Shown here piece by piece: positions 1 through 11,500 of a stretch of 64,000 nt of DNA. The DNA lies in NCBI GenBank assembly GCA_002794775.1, contig NBAY01000034.1, forward strand, positions 310,001-374,000, read 5' to 3'. Position 1 is the first letter of the stretch. Each line of letters starts with the position of its first letter. This DNA is from Porodaedalea pini (taxonomy: Eukaryota; Basidiomycota; Agaricomycetes; Hymenochaetales; Hymenochaetaceae). The notes beneath the pieces were generated by a model. It was given only the letters and a program-made list of their open reading frames with translations, had not been told where the DNA came from and made no database searches. Made by a program: the position numbers and the translations under genes.

Positions 1-290
1 CTGCACGCCTTGCTCGTCGGATCAGGAGACAGGATTCCACGGTACGTCTATTTCTTCGTCTTTCTTATCCATCTTCGTACTCATCGCCTTTCCATTGGCC
101 TTTCAGGAACTTGAAATATGTGTTCGAGCTCGCAAACATAGTTGCGGACTCCCGATATGTGCTTTACGAGGATTTCATCAGCGATGGCGTACAGCGATTG
201 GAAGACTATCTGCGTGCGGTGCGGCAGGCGGTGCTGCGCGGACTCGAGAATGGTGGTTCGGATCCTTTCCGGCCTTTACGTGCAGTCTAG
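1..290 (+). CDS. 3' end of an unidentified protein gene (partial)
   Basis: Two exons can be read: 1-41 and 107-290, joined across a GTACGT...TTTCAG intron (42-106) that splits an Arg codon. The joined frame is open and ends at TAG 288-290. The visible 74 or so residues are helical and charged, with a run of Leu/Ala/Val/Glu (for example YVFELANIVADSRYV near the middle) and a Pro/Arg tail. I do not recognise the family; the 5' end lies outside the window. Splice sites and an uninterrupted frame are direct evidence of a gene; function is unknown. Confidence 0.6.
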   Translation, partial: ARLARRIRRQDSTVRLFLRLSYPSSYSSPFHWPFRNLKYVFELANIVADSRYVLYEDFISDGVQRLEDYLRAVRQAVLRGLENGGSDPFRPLRAV

Positions 291-790
291 CTTGTATATG
301 TTTTTGCTTTTCCCTTTGCGAAAGAACTGCTTTTCCTTATTGATTTCTATATACGTATGAGCTGGTACTATGCTTTGTCTTAAAATCATTAGAACTCGGA
401 ATGCAAAGGTAAATGGCTATGGAGCTATAAGTTACTGTAATTCGTATTCTTAACGCCGCGTAGAGTCGGCAACGTAACAATACTACGTACAGTGGAGCCA
501 AAGCAGCTCGTTGATCATGAACTAGGTACTGGACTTTGCAAACGCGCCTCTATTCTTTGTCCAGCATTAATATTCTCGCTGTACTCGACATTTACAATGA
601 CGTAAGGATGGCAGGAAAAATGGTACCCTCTGCCAGACTTCCTATTGACTATATGCTAAGCCTCTCCACGTGAGGATATGAATTGGTTTAACATGTATAC
701 TGCGTATGCCAAGTTTAGGACACTTTCTAGAATACCCAACCATCATCATGGCGGCCACCACGTCAAGCCTGGAACAAAATGCACGTGGCG
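291..790. other. intergenic, convergent 3' regions
   Basis: Lies between the stop of the left-edge gene and the stop of the F-box gene on the other strand. It is AT-rich. I see no credible ORF, RNA gene or repeat; presumably the 3' UTRs of the two converging genes. Confidence 0.6.
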
Positions 791-2572
791 CTATGCAATG
801 ACGTTCGGCATTAACATGTTCTGTAAAAGCGCGTTGTCAGCCCTGGCCTGGGCGAGCTCTTCTTCCAACCGCCTGATATGATTCTCTCTGATGTCCGTTA
901 CCTCTCTGATGACCTTCATCGTTCTCCTAACCTCCGTCCAGTGCTTCAAAAGTTCCTTGGTCAAATCTATAATTTCATCTATCAGTTCGTCATCGATGAC
1001 AGAACAATTACGGTCCTCTACTTCCGGTACGGATATTTTCGCACTAAGAGCTGGAAGTAACGATGTCGGCGTGCTGGCGAAGACTGAACACAAAAAGAGT
1101 GCGGTGGAGAAGATTCTGGAAGCCGTAATGCCAGACGACCAGAAGTTCAGATGGTCAAGGCATAGGAATGAATCCGTCGGTTTCGCTTGTGGGACATCGC
1201 TTTCTGGGATATCTTCCATATTGACCATCAATGACAGGGATCGTAGCCTGGGGCAATGACGCGCAAGAATGGGAAGGGCGCGCAGTGTAAGTGAGGGACT
1301 TTCCCGTGGAAGGTTTAGGATTTCTAATGACGAGCTCCGATCTGATAAGAACGCCTCCAATTCCGGGTCCGTCACTGGAAACTTGTAGCGTAACACCAAT
1401 GTGAGCTCTCGCAAGCTTTGCATGGCGAAAATAGGCCCTATAAACAGGGATAAATCTCTGTCGTCCACGTCCCCCCGATATCCGGCACCTATTAACACTA
1501 GTGATTGAAGATCGGAACAATTCTGCGGAAGTTCATTGATGAATTGTTGCATTACAGACGGGCGTATTTCATCTACGCAGTGGACGAAGAGCGTCGTCAG
1601 ATTCTCAAATGCACTATGCATCGTCATCCAAATTGTGTTCACTTCTTGAGCGGAAATGGGCAGGCAGAGCTCGATGAGTTTGCGGAAACTACCATCAGGA
1701 AGATGGCGATGATGCATATGGCAGTCTCGAGCTTTGAATGAAGATCGACTAAAGCAAACGGATTGGAGGGAAGGAAGTATGGAGAGGACGGTAAACACTG
1801 CAGCCGTCATCACCTCTGCCGGTAGACTAATTTTTTTCAATGATGTTAGGCAAGAGATTGAGCGTTTGGAAATGGTATCGAATAGTGGCATGAAGGCATT
1901 GTCTACTAGAGTGCGAAGGACAAGCTCCTCGAGACCCGGAGAAAGTGCTACAACGTCCTCAAAGAAGTTCTGCAAGCCTTTCTCTAGATATGATAGCCTT
2001 GTAAAATCGAGAGATATCTGAAGACTCTTTAGACGGCCGAAAAAGGCTACGCCTCGACGGAGAATGCCGGTATCCCATGAGGCATCGAGTGATAGAGATG
2101 TAAGATTCGGGAGGATGAATGGTGTCCGCCGACGAATTGCTATTTCAACAAACAGGCCCTGACTGAATATAATTGAATCATCGTCTATGTCTAGGTCACC
2201 GCGATAATCCTTGGAGCAGCTTCCAAACGTCATGGATTTGACCCGCACTGCATATTTGTTGAATCGGTCCCAGTCTTCCTGTGAGGGAGCTTTCGCAAAA
2301 GCCAAACAATACTGAACAGAAAGACGCACATCAGATACAGAAACTACCAAATATACGCAGAGGCTTACCCGCCGCCCTTCAGATATAAGCTCCCCAAGAA
2401 GCTGCAGCAACGGAATTACGCTATCCAAGACACTCCATAAACAATCAAGGGCGACGGGCGACCAACTTTTGCAAACCACGGCGCATCTCGACTGACTCTG
2501 TTGGTTTGAATAGTTGAGGATAGTTGAGAGTAGCTCAGGGATTTCCAGAACTCTGTGGGTTACAGTGACCAT
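791..2572 (-). CDS. F-box/LRR-like protein, copy 1
   Basis: One open frame of 593 codons starting at ATG 2572. The first 45 residues carry an F-box-like motif (IPELLSTIL, then CKSWSPVALDCLW), followed by irregular leucine-rich repeats (LTSLSLD, LRELTLVL, LRSLSLMV). F-box proteins recruit substrates to SCF ubiquitin ligases through Skp1; the partner cannot be told. A likely 57-nt intron (2312-2368, GTAAGC...TTCAG) is a multiple of three and free of stops, so the protein is 574 aa if spliced or 593 if retained; the paralog at 27276-29035 has an intron at the same place. The last 70 residues form a predicted coiled coil (heptad Leu/Ile, LEEELAQARADNALLQNML) that the paralog lacks. A decayed cyclin fragment lies just upstream. 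Confidence 0.8.
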   Translation of the reverse strand: MVTVTHRVLEIPELLSTILNYSNQQSQSRCAVVCKSWSPVALDCLWSVLDSVIPLLQLLGELISEGRRVSLCVYLVVSVSDVRLSVQYCLAFAKAPSQEDWDRFNKYAVRVKSMTFGSCSKDYRGDLDIDDDSIIFSQGLFVEIAIRRRTPFILPNLTSLSLDASWDTGILRRGVAFFGRLKSLQISLDFTRLSYLEKGLQNFFEDVVALSPGLEELVLRTLVDNAFMPLFDTISKRSISCLTSLKKISLPAEVMTAAVFTVLSILPSLQSVCFSRSSFKARDCHMHHRHLPDGSFRKLIELCLPISAQEVNTIWMTMHSAFENLTTLFVHCVDEIRPSVMQQFINELPQNCSDLQSLVLIGAGYRGDVDDRDLSLFIGPIFAMQSLRELTLVLRYKFPVTDPELEAFLSDRSSSLEILNLPRESPSLTLRALPILARHCPRLRSLSLMVNMEDIPESDVPQAKPTDSFLCLDHLNFWSSGITASRIFSTALFLCSVFASTPTSLLPALSAKISVPEVEDRNCSVIDDELIDEIIDLTKELLKHWTEVRRTMKVIREVTDIRENHIRRLEEELAQARADNALLQNMLMPNVIA

Positions 2573-2959
2573 GAGTGAAAGTGCGAGTATGAATCACTGA
2601 GGAAAAGACTCAATATATGCGCATGCGAGCTACTGAAGCTTATCATTTTCAAACTCCGATGCACGTGAGAGAATATTCGCACGATTTCACCGTCTTATTC
2701 TTTCTCTACTTACTTTACTACAGTCTTAGCTGTTCGCCTGCGCGTTGGTCATAATGTTTGAACAGCAATATACATCGAGGATATTCAGGAGGCTGGAGAA
2801 GACAATTAATGGTTCCCAACTTTCATCTACAATTCGAAGTAACGCCAAATTCATTATGCTCTCCTCTGCAACATTATCAATACCTACTAGAAGTACGCAT
2901 ATCTAATACGTATGTACTCTCTCGTAAAGGAGCGCTCTTGATTGTCAGTTAAAGAAGGT

Positions 2960-3412
2960 CTACAGTCCTGATGTATGGCACCGACGCGTTTACGTACCGA
3001 GAGACGACCCATCCGAACAGATGCGTACACTTGTCTTACCCTGGACATGTTTCCCGTGCTGCTATGTATGGCTACGTCGAATACGATGAATGGAAAGACG
3101 ACTGGGGCCCGAATTTATACTCTTGAAGCAACTCAAGGAGTTATGCTGCCACTGAGACTGCTTCGGCTCGTCGTGCCCGTTACCTGCTATACTTATGCTC
3201 CTCTCCAGCTTCTCCAGTTCCAACCGGTAGGATTCTCCGCACGGCTCCTTTACCTTGTACATGGTTTTGCATATCAAGCTACGGTTTTCCATAGCATCTC
3301 TCCGCTGGCATTTGATGACAGCTCTCGCTCTTCACTGTCTTCAGGCGATGTAGCTAAAGTGTCCATCATGGTTCTTCTGCGGAAAGGAAAAACGCAAGAC
3401 AAAACAAGGTAA
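2960..3412 (+). pseudogene. decayed fragment of the cyclin-like gene
   Basis: Nucleotide stretches match the cyclin-like gene at 29532-31625 in the same order. The clearest is the block around 3140-3180, nearly identical to the segment at about 30240-30275 that encodes AATETASARRA; others match around 'gaatacgatgaatggaaagacgact' (3078-3103 area) and the segment encoding LLQKE (about 3372-3392 versus 30462-30482). Large deletions and frame changes separate the matches, so no protein is made. Its position next to F-box copy 1, as the live cyclin is next to F-box copy 2, shows it came with that block by duplication. Confidence 0.65.
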
Positions 3413-3971
3413 CCAAGAGGGCCGTCTTAAATTATCCAAGATTATGTTGTACCATCTGTATTCTTTTACTCCCGCATCCTCAAAAACTAAAGTTTATGAA
3501 TCGGAGCAAATGCAAGAAGATAGAGTACAACAGCAAATGCTGTGACGGATCTGAAGGTCACTTTTAACTCGTCTGCAAACATCGATATAAATATTATCAA
3601 TTTTGTCTACAATCATGTCTATGAAACATTGAATGTGTGAAAGCGGGATTTTCCCTTTGAGGTAAATATGCTTGTTTCGGACAAATTGATTGACGATGAT
3701 CGACGCGGGCTAGGGTGACCGTGGGATGATCGACGAACCAATGAGGACAGCGTCGCGGCCCAGCCGACGTTATCACCCCGCTTGTTCTCGCCCGCCATCT
3801 CGCTCGTTGTCCTTCACGAACCCGTTCCCTCCTTTTCCCTCCCGCCGCCTCGGCCACGACATTCCTTTCCCCAACTGCTTTCGTCAAAAATAAACAATAG
3901 AACATCGGTCAACTTATGGGTGTAGGTACCTTTCGGGTTGCGCATGCAGCAGCTGCCAAGAACAGCCGTGA
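3413..3971. other. intergenic / probable promoter and 5' exon region
   Basis: No convincing ORF. A pyrimidine-rich stretch at about 3800-3880 resembles a fungal core promoter. The first exon (signal peptide) of the downstream membrane protein is expected here but could not be fixed. Confidence 0.4.
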
Positions 3972-3989
3972 AAACAAGGTCAAACGAGA

Positions 3990-5796
3990 TTGTACGTGAA
4001 CAGCATCGTTCAGGTCGCATTCGAAAACTCACTATTAGACCCAGCTTGCTCGACGGGCGGCTTCATCACGTCGCCTACGTCCGGCCAGGAGGTCGATGTC
4101 AGTAACGATGTCATGTTCGCCTGGGACACCAGCTGCTTGAACGTCACTGGGGCCGACATCTATCTTTACGCACCTTATCAGGCCTCTACCCTGATTCAAA
4201 TGTTTCAGAATGTCGACTTCTCAAAGGGCAGTTACAACGTACGCTCTTCTATGCTGTTATCGAGACCTGCTTGTCCTTTTTAACCAATGTGACGTGTTGC
4301 AGACGACATTAAAGCCGAAATGGTGGAACTCGACTTCGTCGGTCAATCTTCAGCTTACCATTGTCGATACGGGTACACCAGCTTTCCTTGCTCAAGTCCC
4401 TCCTGGCCCGATCTGGACTGCCAAATACAATGTTTCCGAAGCGAGTTCACAGGCATCGGACATTGGAACAACGTCTTCTGGTGATACGAATATCACCCAA
4501 GTGAATAACCTGAAATCCGAGAACAGTGGAGGGCTTTCCAAGGGCGCTATCGCAGCAGCCGTGATCGTCCCCCTCCTTGTAATCGGCATTGCGCTTGCTG
4601 TTTACATCAAGCTCACTCGTAAACGCGAAGAGGCGCGTCGCAAGAGGTGGAGTGAGGCTGTGGATAAGCGCATGTCGGCCATTTCGGTGGACTGGAGGAG
4701 CATGAGCACAAGAGGTGCAGAGGCTGCTATCCGTGCGAGCATGGCCGACCCGAACAGGAGCTCTGTATGGTCTGGAGCCGGCAATGCCGGCGTTGGCGTC
4801 CCTCGCCCTTCCAGCGCGTATGCCGTTGAGGGTACACCATCTGACGATCACTCAGCACAGCCTGAAATGGCGCAAATCCGTCGCCCTGGCGTTGGTCCCC
4901 GTGGTCAGATTCCCTCTACAGCAGGAAGTGTGGGACGTGTTTCGCGTATTTCCTTCGCCGCCGACACACGCTTCTCGCGGTCCTCTACTGGAGATGGACT
5001 CGGTTCTCGTGGTCGTCCCTCTATTGAGTCTCGTCGTGCTGGGGTTCCATCCCGCGCATTCCATTCGGCTTTCATTCCGCCGGTTCCCATTCCGTCGCGT
5101 CTCTCCGAATATGTTCCTGATGTTGAGATGAACACTGGCTCGGATAGCGAAGACACCAATGGTGGCCTCATGAGTCCGAATCAGCGTAGCGGACCCCTTA
5201 ATCTCAGCGCAGATGACATCCGTGCACGCATGAACGGAGTTGAAGAACAGAACGAGTCGCGTCCGTCGCTTGATGCAATGATGCCAGCGCTTAGTATGAT
5301 GCGCACCGGAAACGGCTCGCAGGCAGATCTCCTCTTGGAGCGCGCTGAGCAGTCCCGATCGCCAGCCATACCCCTGCATGTGGAGACGTCCGAGCCCGCT
5401 CTGCCGCCCGCGGCGAAGTCGCCAATCATGGAGGCTATGCCGATGCAGCCTCAATCCGCAAGCGTGATGTCGCCTGACGAAATGCTCCGTGCATATGCGG
5501 AGCGCCGCCGCACGGGCGCGAGCGGTGTGACATCCCCGCCCGGAACGCCAGCGCCAGGGATTTCGTTTCCGATGCCTGTCGCCAACGCTGGATCCATCTT
5601 GAGCCCAGTCTCCACTATGAGGACACTCTATTCGCCATCTGGAGCTACTTTCGGTGCTGGATCTGATTCCGCGACGGATTCAGCTACTGGCTCTGCGTCG
5701 GAGTCCGGGACCAACCCGTTCAGGAAGAGCATGGCGCGTCGTAGTGCAGACACGCAGTATGACGACGAGGATGCGTACTTCGGCGCCTCGCAGTGA
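3990..5796 (+). CDS. single-pass membrane protein with Ser/Thr-rich ectodomain (5' end uncertain)
   Basis: Exons about 3990-4238 and 4303-5796 join in phase across a GTACGC...TTGCAG intron; TGA at 5794-5796 ends about 580 codons. The N-terminal part is a beta-rich, N-glycosylated ectodomain (CSTGGFITSP, FAWDTSC, NVT and NST sites) of the type seen in fungal Ser/Thr-rich cell-surface proteins. Then come a Ser/Thr stalk, one transmembrane helix at about 4540-4610 (AAAVIVPLLVIGIALAVY), a basic stop-transfer RKREEARRKR, and a roughly 390-residue disordered Ser/Pro-rich cytoplasmic tail. The frame has a stop at 3969-3971 and no ATG after it, so the signal-peptide exon must lie upstream and is unresolved. 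Probably a plasma-membrane sensor or wall-linked protein; this is inference from architecture. Confidence 0.7.
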
Positions 5797-7560
5797 GGAT
5801 GAGCAGCGAGCCTGTTGCAATATCCTCCATATCCACATTTTCTACGCTCTCACCCTTTTTCCCCAAACTGTTTGCCTGGTAGTCTATGTTTATTTATTTG
5901 AAGTGGCCATTCTCCGCGTCGAAATGCCAGAAGGGTCTCAACTTCGCTATCTTGGGATTCGGTGAATGATTTTTTATTCCATGTCCGCATTGCTTTTATG
6001 TTTTTTTGTGTTCTATTCCCTGGCTACGTCTATTAATTCCAGCCTTCTCTGCCTCCCAGCGCGCCCTTAGTGGCTGCACACTAGCCTGGCCTATGACCAT
6101 TTTACTTCCCTTTCTAGCCTCGGTCGTGCCTCAGCGATATCTCGGTCAGACCCGTTCGTCCTGACTTACGAGTGTCGTCTTCATTCCGCTGGCACCGACT
6201 CATTCTTTCACACCTCCAACGTCTCTGGCAGGCATGTCGTTGTATACCCTCATTGCCGATTTGTTCCTGCCTTCTTATTCCTTAGTCCATTGCTCCTTTC
6301 CCCCTCGTCTTCCGCCCCTCGTGACTCTCCCTTCGCCCATCTACTATCTGTGTTTGGTTGCTTGATTGCTCCCATGCCTTTCTTGAGCGCCTGGCTTTAC
6401 CCTTGTTCTTGTCCTTGTCCGGTTTTGTTTAGTGGTAAAGTTATGTTGTCGATACGGGGTTTGGTTTCTGTGCAAATTGCAGGAGCTACCCGGTGTCGGT
6501 GATATGGTACTGTTGTTGTATATATCTCGTATGCGGATTGAATGCATGTGAATGGAAATCATGCCGAATGGATGTTGATTTTGGAGATGTATAGTTGACC
6601 GTTGGGCAATGGTTGATATTCACGTTGGGCGATCTTGCGAACACGAACCTCCCTTCTTTCTCGGTGCTTGTAGTCTACTGGCTGCCTTATCACACTGAAC
6701 TTCCTGATACACATCAGTACTTCAGAGGACGCAAAAAAGGTGATCAAGAATTTTTGGAACTTGATTTGACTTCTACAAATACTGTATAGGAATAGTATCA
6801 TAACCCATGATTAAGCTTAATTCAAAGGGACTTCATAGGGAAAGAATGGTGTCCGCTATGTCTCGAAAGACGCACGGGATGATGATACATGAAGAAAGAT
6901 GAATATGCAAGATGTATATATTTTCGGGAAAGGACGGCGCATACTACAAAAGAAACTAATGATAACCTCCGCGCCTCCACTTCCATATAGAAAAGGATCT
7001 CCCCTCTCATATTTTGGGCACAGGCCTAGGTCTTCGAATGCAGCCGAGACCTCACGAGAACCACTTTCACTTAAATGACAGTATTGGTACTTTCACCTGT
7101 TTCTTGGGTTTCTTGGGTTTCCTTATCCTTGAATCACTTTTCTCCCAGACGGTAGTGAGTTATCTTGCTGTAGTCACTTCTCAATGAGAAGCTTACGAGT
7201 TCTCTGTCATCCTGTCAGGCAGTATCCCACTCAGTCAAGCCCTTCTAGGTATGCGGCGGTCTCATAGCCTTTGGAACTCTAGCACAATGATTACTCATAA
7301 TTAAATGGTCCGAGGCAAGTTGATTAGAACCAAAGATGTTCTTGTACTAAGAAGTCGAAAGAATATAGCCCTGGGCTGTTAACCGGAGACTTCACCTACC
7401 GGATGCTCGGACTTCAAGTCCTCAGGAAAGGGAAAGCCAAGCGCTCTGCGAAGACGGCATGGAAGTTATAAACCTTGTTGGATAAGGAAGATTGTTATCT
7501 AGCTTTTCTCTTGATTGCCAGCACGCGGCTTTCCTGCAGTCGCGGATATTTGGGACGAAC
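5797..7560. other. intergenic, no gene recognised
   Basis: Pyrimidine-rich near 6000-6450 (likely 3' UTR), then AT-rich. Short ORFs occur on both strands but none shows family features or paired splice sites. Confidence 0.5.
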
Positions 7561-7886
7561 ATGAAGCCCACAGTTACCAATTACATTGGGGAGTCCGCAG
7601 AGAGTCAAGGACTTGCTTGGATGGAGTACATGCGGCAGTTGTGCAGGAGTAAGTTAATTCCTATCCAATAATTCAATGATCTCTACGCTCACCATGTTAT
7701 CTAGCAAGGTTGCTTCACTCAGTTAAGCTTATTCCGGGGAGCCGAGAAAGTGCTTCGGAATCCCGCACATCGATGAAGGTATTTAACCTTTCATATTCAT
7801 TTATAATTGGTTTGACTCTCCTAGCTCTCTACTTTTCACTTCTCTGGGTCGGGTTCATTAGGGGTTGGCAGCAAGTACTAGCGTGA
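7561..7886 (+). CDS. possible small spliced gene, hypothetical (about 89 aa)
   Basis: ATG 7561 opens an 88-nt exon followed by a canonical GTAAGT donor (7649) and a TAG acceptor at 7702-7704, keeping an open frame to TGA 7884-7886. The product would be about 89 aa with a C-terminal hydrophobic helix (FIIGLTLLALYFSLLWVGF). An alternative second intron (7779-7824) would remove the helix and end at 7880. No family is recognised and no codon-use test was possible, so this could be chance; it is listed because splice signals and frame agree. Confidence 0.25.
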
Positions 7887-8541
7887 GGAAGATGAAGCCC
7901 AGATAAGCAGCATTGAGTTGCATGAGAATTCGGTCATCGATATCGCCAATGCATCCTTGATACGGTCTTTGAAGTACTGAAAGCGGGTCTAAGGGGCTCG
8001 CAAGTCGGATAAATAGGCTACAGGACGGCGCTTGGGACGTCGCAACACGTAACGAGCTGTGCAATACAAACGACAACGAGGCACTCACGAAGCCGGAGAG
8101 CCATTACATGAGACGGCAGTCCGAGGTGAGGAGAGCTGCAGCCAAACTTGTCGTCGCCGCTATCATCAGATCCGAGTGGTACAGCAGCAAACATGCGGCC
8201 ATCTTCTTTTCATAGAATGGATCACAGGAGAATCACGAGACTCGGACCGTACCGGGTCTCCCGAAAGCTCAGAGCTCAGTAAGACTCTAAGATAGAGGGA
8301 GCTCGCCCCTATGTCTTCCTGTAGTGGTCTGTGTAGGAACATGAGAAGGTGAAGGTGAAAATTGTGACGGAAAGTGACAGAAATGGATTGGAATTTAAGG
8401 TTCGCATTGCGTAATCCTGCCATATTTAGCCTTTACATTCCACCGCGGACCGAATGGTATAAGTTTCCCACAGTCCTGCCAGTACCTCATCCTTGAGTGC
8501 TTGCCCTTCGTCACCGCCCTCCTTGTTTTCCTCTCGCTATC
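7887..8541. other. intergenic, probable promoter of the histidine kinase gene
   Basis: No credible coding frame. The last 100 bases before ATG 8542 are pyrimidine-rich (cctcatcc, ccgccctcc, ctctcgct), typical of fungal transcription start regions. Confidence 0.4.
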
Positions 8542-11500
8542 ATGACCGCCAGAGGCAGCGGAGGGGACGCTGGTTTCAACGACCCCTTTTTATCTCACCT
8601 TGTCGCCGTTCTCTCTGTTTACGAACTTGGCCCCGGCTCGACCCCGATACCTCGGTACGATGGGGCAAACAATTGGCAGACGGAGGTCATTCTCCGCTCG
8701 CTCTCTGCAATGGCGCGAAGAATGTACTCCGCTGAGGAAGCGCTCAAGATAGCGAGAACGGACTCTGCGTGGGGAAGCAGTGCTGGACACGCCAAGAAGA
8801 GACGCAGTGTCGAGCTCGACGATCGTTCAGACTCCGACAACAGTAGCAGGACTCCGGATGCGAATGGTGTCAAGTTGGTTTATAATCGCGCCCCTTCGGC
8901 TTCCACTCTGACCGATAGCACGGTCAGTAGCAGCCATTCTAGTAATGGCCTTCGTCGCCAGTCGTCTCCCGACTCGACGACCACCGATTTTGATATGTGC
9001 GATGCCGATGCCGCGCACGCGAACTCGGAATCCCGCCGCCTCTCGGCAACGGCACGCGAGGTCCCGCAACCCGCACGCAAAGAAAGGAAGAAACGTACAA
9101 AGCCGTCTCCGATGAAGATCTCCCTCGAGGGGCTTAAGACGTCTATCGAACCGCAGAAGTTGTTTGAACGGGCTCTACCCGAGTCGACGTATTCACGCAG
9201 CGTTCCAGCAACATCGACCGCGGAGCACGTCATGTGTCCATCATGCGGACGTGCAGTCGCAGACGGATTCCCTCTTTCTCTTGGCACGGGCGGCATATTT
9301 GGCAGCAATGGCTCGCCCGGCGGCAGTCCGCTGGTCGTGCCCCCTGGCCCGCTTGCGACCGCTGCATTTGAAAGTGGCTTAAGTGCAGTAGAGGAGCTCA
9401 AGCTGTTAAAGACGCAGGTTCAGGACGTCTCACGTGTCTGTCAGGCAGTTGCCCGCGGCGATCTCTCACAGAAAATTACTGTGCCCGTACAGGGCGTCGT
9501 CATGATCCAGCTCAAGGATGTTATCAACACCATGGTGCGTGTCTTCAAATGTGTATCCTTATATTAGCGCTCATGATCTGCAGGTGGACAAACTTGGACA
9601 ATTCGCAAAGGAGGTCACTCGAGTCAGTCAGGAGGTCGGAACAGAAGGGTGCGCACAGCCTTCTTCATTCTTCTACGTTCTACGTAATCTGACGTGCATC
9701 CAGTAAACTCGGTGGCCAGGCGCTCGTGCTCGATGTAGAGGGCACATGGCGTGAGCTTACCGGTGTCGTCAACAATCTTGCCGCCAATCTCACGTCGCAG
9801 GTACGCTCGATCGCAAAGGTCACCAAGGCCGTTGCGCTCGGCGATCTCTCGAAACAAATAGAAGTGGATGCACGCGGCGAGATACTGGATCTCAAAAACA
9901 CGGTCAACGGCATGGTTATTCGACTTAGGGCACTAGCGGCGGAGGTAACGAGGGTAACGTTGGAAGTAGGCAGTCAGGGTAAATTGGGCGGGCAGGCGGT
10001 CGTTCCGGATGTAGAGGGAGTATGGGAGCAACTCACGGTCAACGTACGTCTACCTTCAAATATTATCACCACGCAGCTAAGCATACTGATGCTTCTCAGG
10101 TGAATCGAATGTGTTCGAATCTGACGAATCAAGTGCGGTCGATCGCTACGGTCACCACTGCTGTCGCTCAGGGTGACTTGACGCAGAAAGTCGAGATCCA
10201 GGTTGAGGGTGAGATGGCAACATTGAAGGAGACAGTCAACTCCATGGTGGACCAGCTCAGCACTTTCGCAAGTGAAGTCACGCGTGTTGCGCTTGAAGTC
10301 GGCACGCAGGGCATTCTTGGTGGGCAGGCTCGCGTCGAAGGCGTAAAGGGCACATGGGCAGATTTGACACGCAACGTAAACGTATGTTGTTTTTCGCAAG
10401 CTCTTACCTGTTACCTTTCACTCATCGCCTAATAAAAGAAAATGGCAAGCAATCTCACCAATCAAGTGCGCTCAATCTCGGAAGTTACGAAGGCTGTCGC
10501 GCATGGAAATTTGTCCAAGGTAGTCGACGTAGACGTGCAGGGCGAGATGCTGGATCTTAAGGAGACAGTAAACATGATGGTGGCTCAACTCTCTTCGCTC
10601 GCAAATGAGGTCATTCGCATGTCGATTGAAGTCGGAACTGACGGAAAGCTCGGTGGACAGGCCGTTGTATCAGATGTGCAGGGTGTATGGAAGGTCAGTG
10701 GCTTTTTGTTGTTGTTTGTATTGAAGATCAAACCAACCTATTTCATAGAGCCTCACGGATAATGTAAACTTGATGGCAATGAATCTCACGGACCAGGTGC
10801 GCTCGATTACAGAGGTGACGAAGGCCGTCGCAGGCGGCGACCTCTCGAAGAAGATTACCGTCAACGTGCGCGGCGAGATCCTGGACCTGAAGGAGACAGT
10901 AAACGGCATGACGGAGTCGTTGCGTGTATTCGCGGACGAAGTGACGCGACTAGCGCGTGAAGTCGGAACTGAGGGGCGACTTGGTGGTCAAGCACGCGTG
11001 ACGAACGTTGGTGGAACTTGGAAGGATCTTACTGATAACGTGAACGCGATGGCCGCTAACGTACGTGTACTTTCAATTTCTTCAGATCTGAGGCTTGACC
11101 GATGGCTTTTGCAGTTGACCTTACAAGTGCGGACGATTGCGGTCGCGACAACTGCCGTGGCGCAGGGCGACTTGACGCAGAAGATCAAAGGCGTAAGCGT
11201 GCAGGGCGAGATCTTGGACCTCGTCAACACCATCAACGGCATGATTGACCAGCTCGCCATGTTCTCGATTGAGGTCACAAAGGTCGCTAGAGAAGTGGGT
11301 ACAGAAGGCAAGTTAGGTGTGCAGGCGGAGGTCGGCAATGTTCAGGGTACATGGCAGGAGATCACGTGCGTCGACTTTTTCCTTCCTTGAGCAGACTTCG
11401 AGAACAGGCCACTGACGCTACTTTTCTATGTTTAATTCTGGGTGCTTCCTGTACTTACGGCTACCTTTCCGCGACAATTTTGCCTTCGTGATCGGCGATG

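Noticed and set aside
2975..3412. 145-codon plus-strand ORF as a gene
   Set aside because: The sequence matches the cyclin gene in a different frame with deletions, so the ORF is accidental within a relic.
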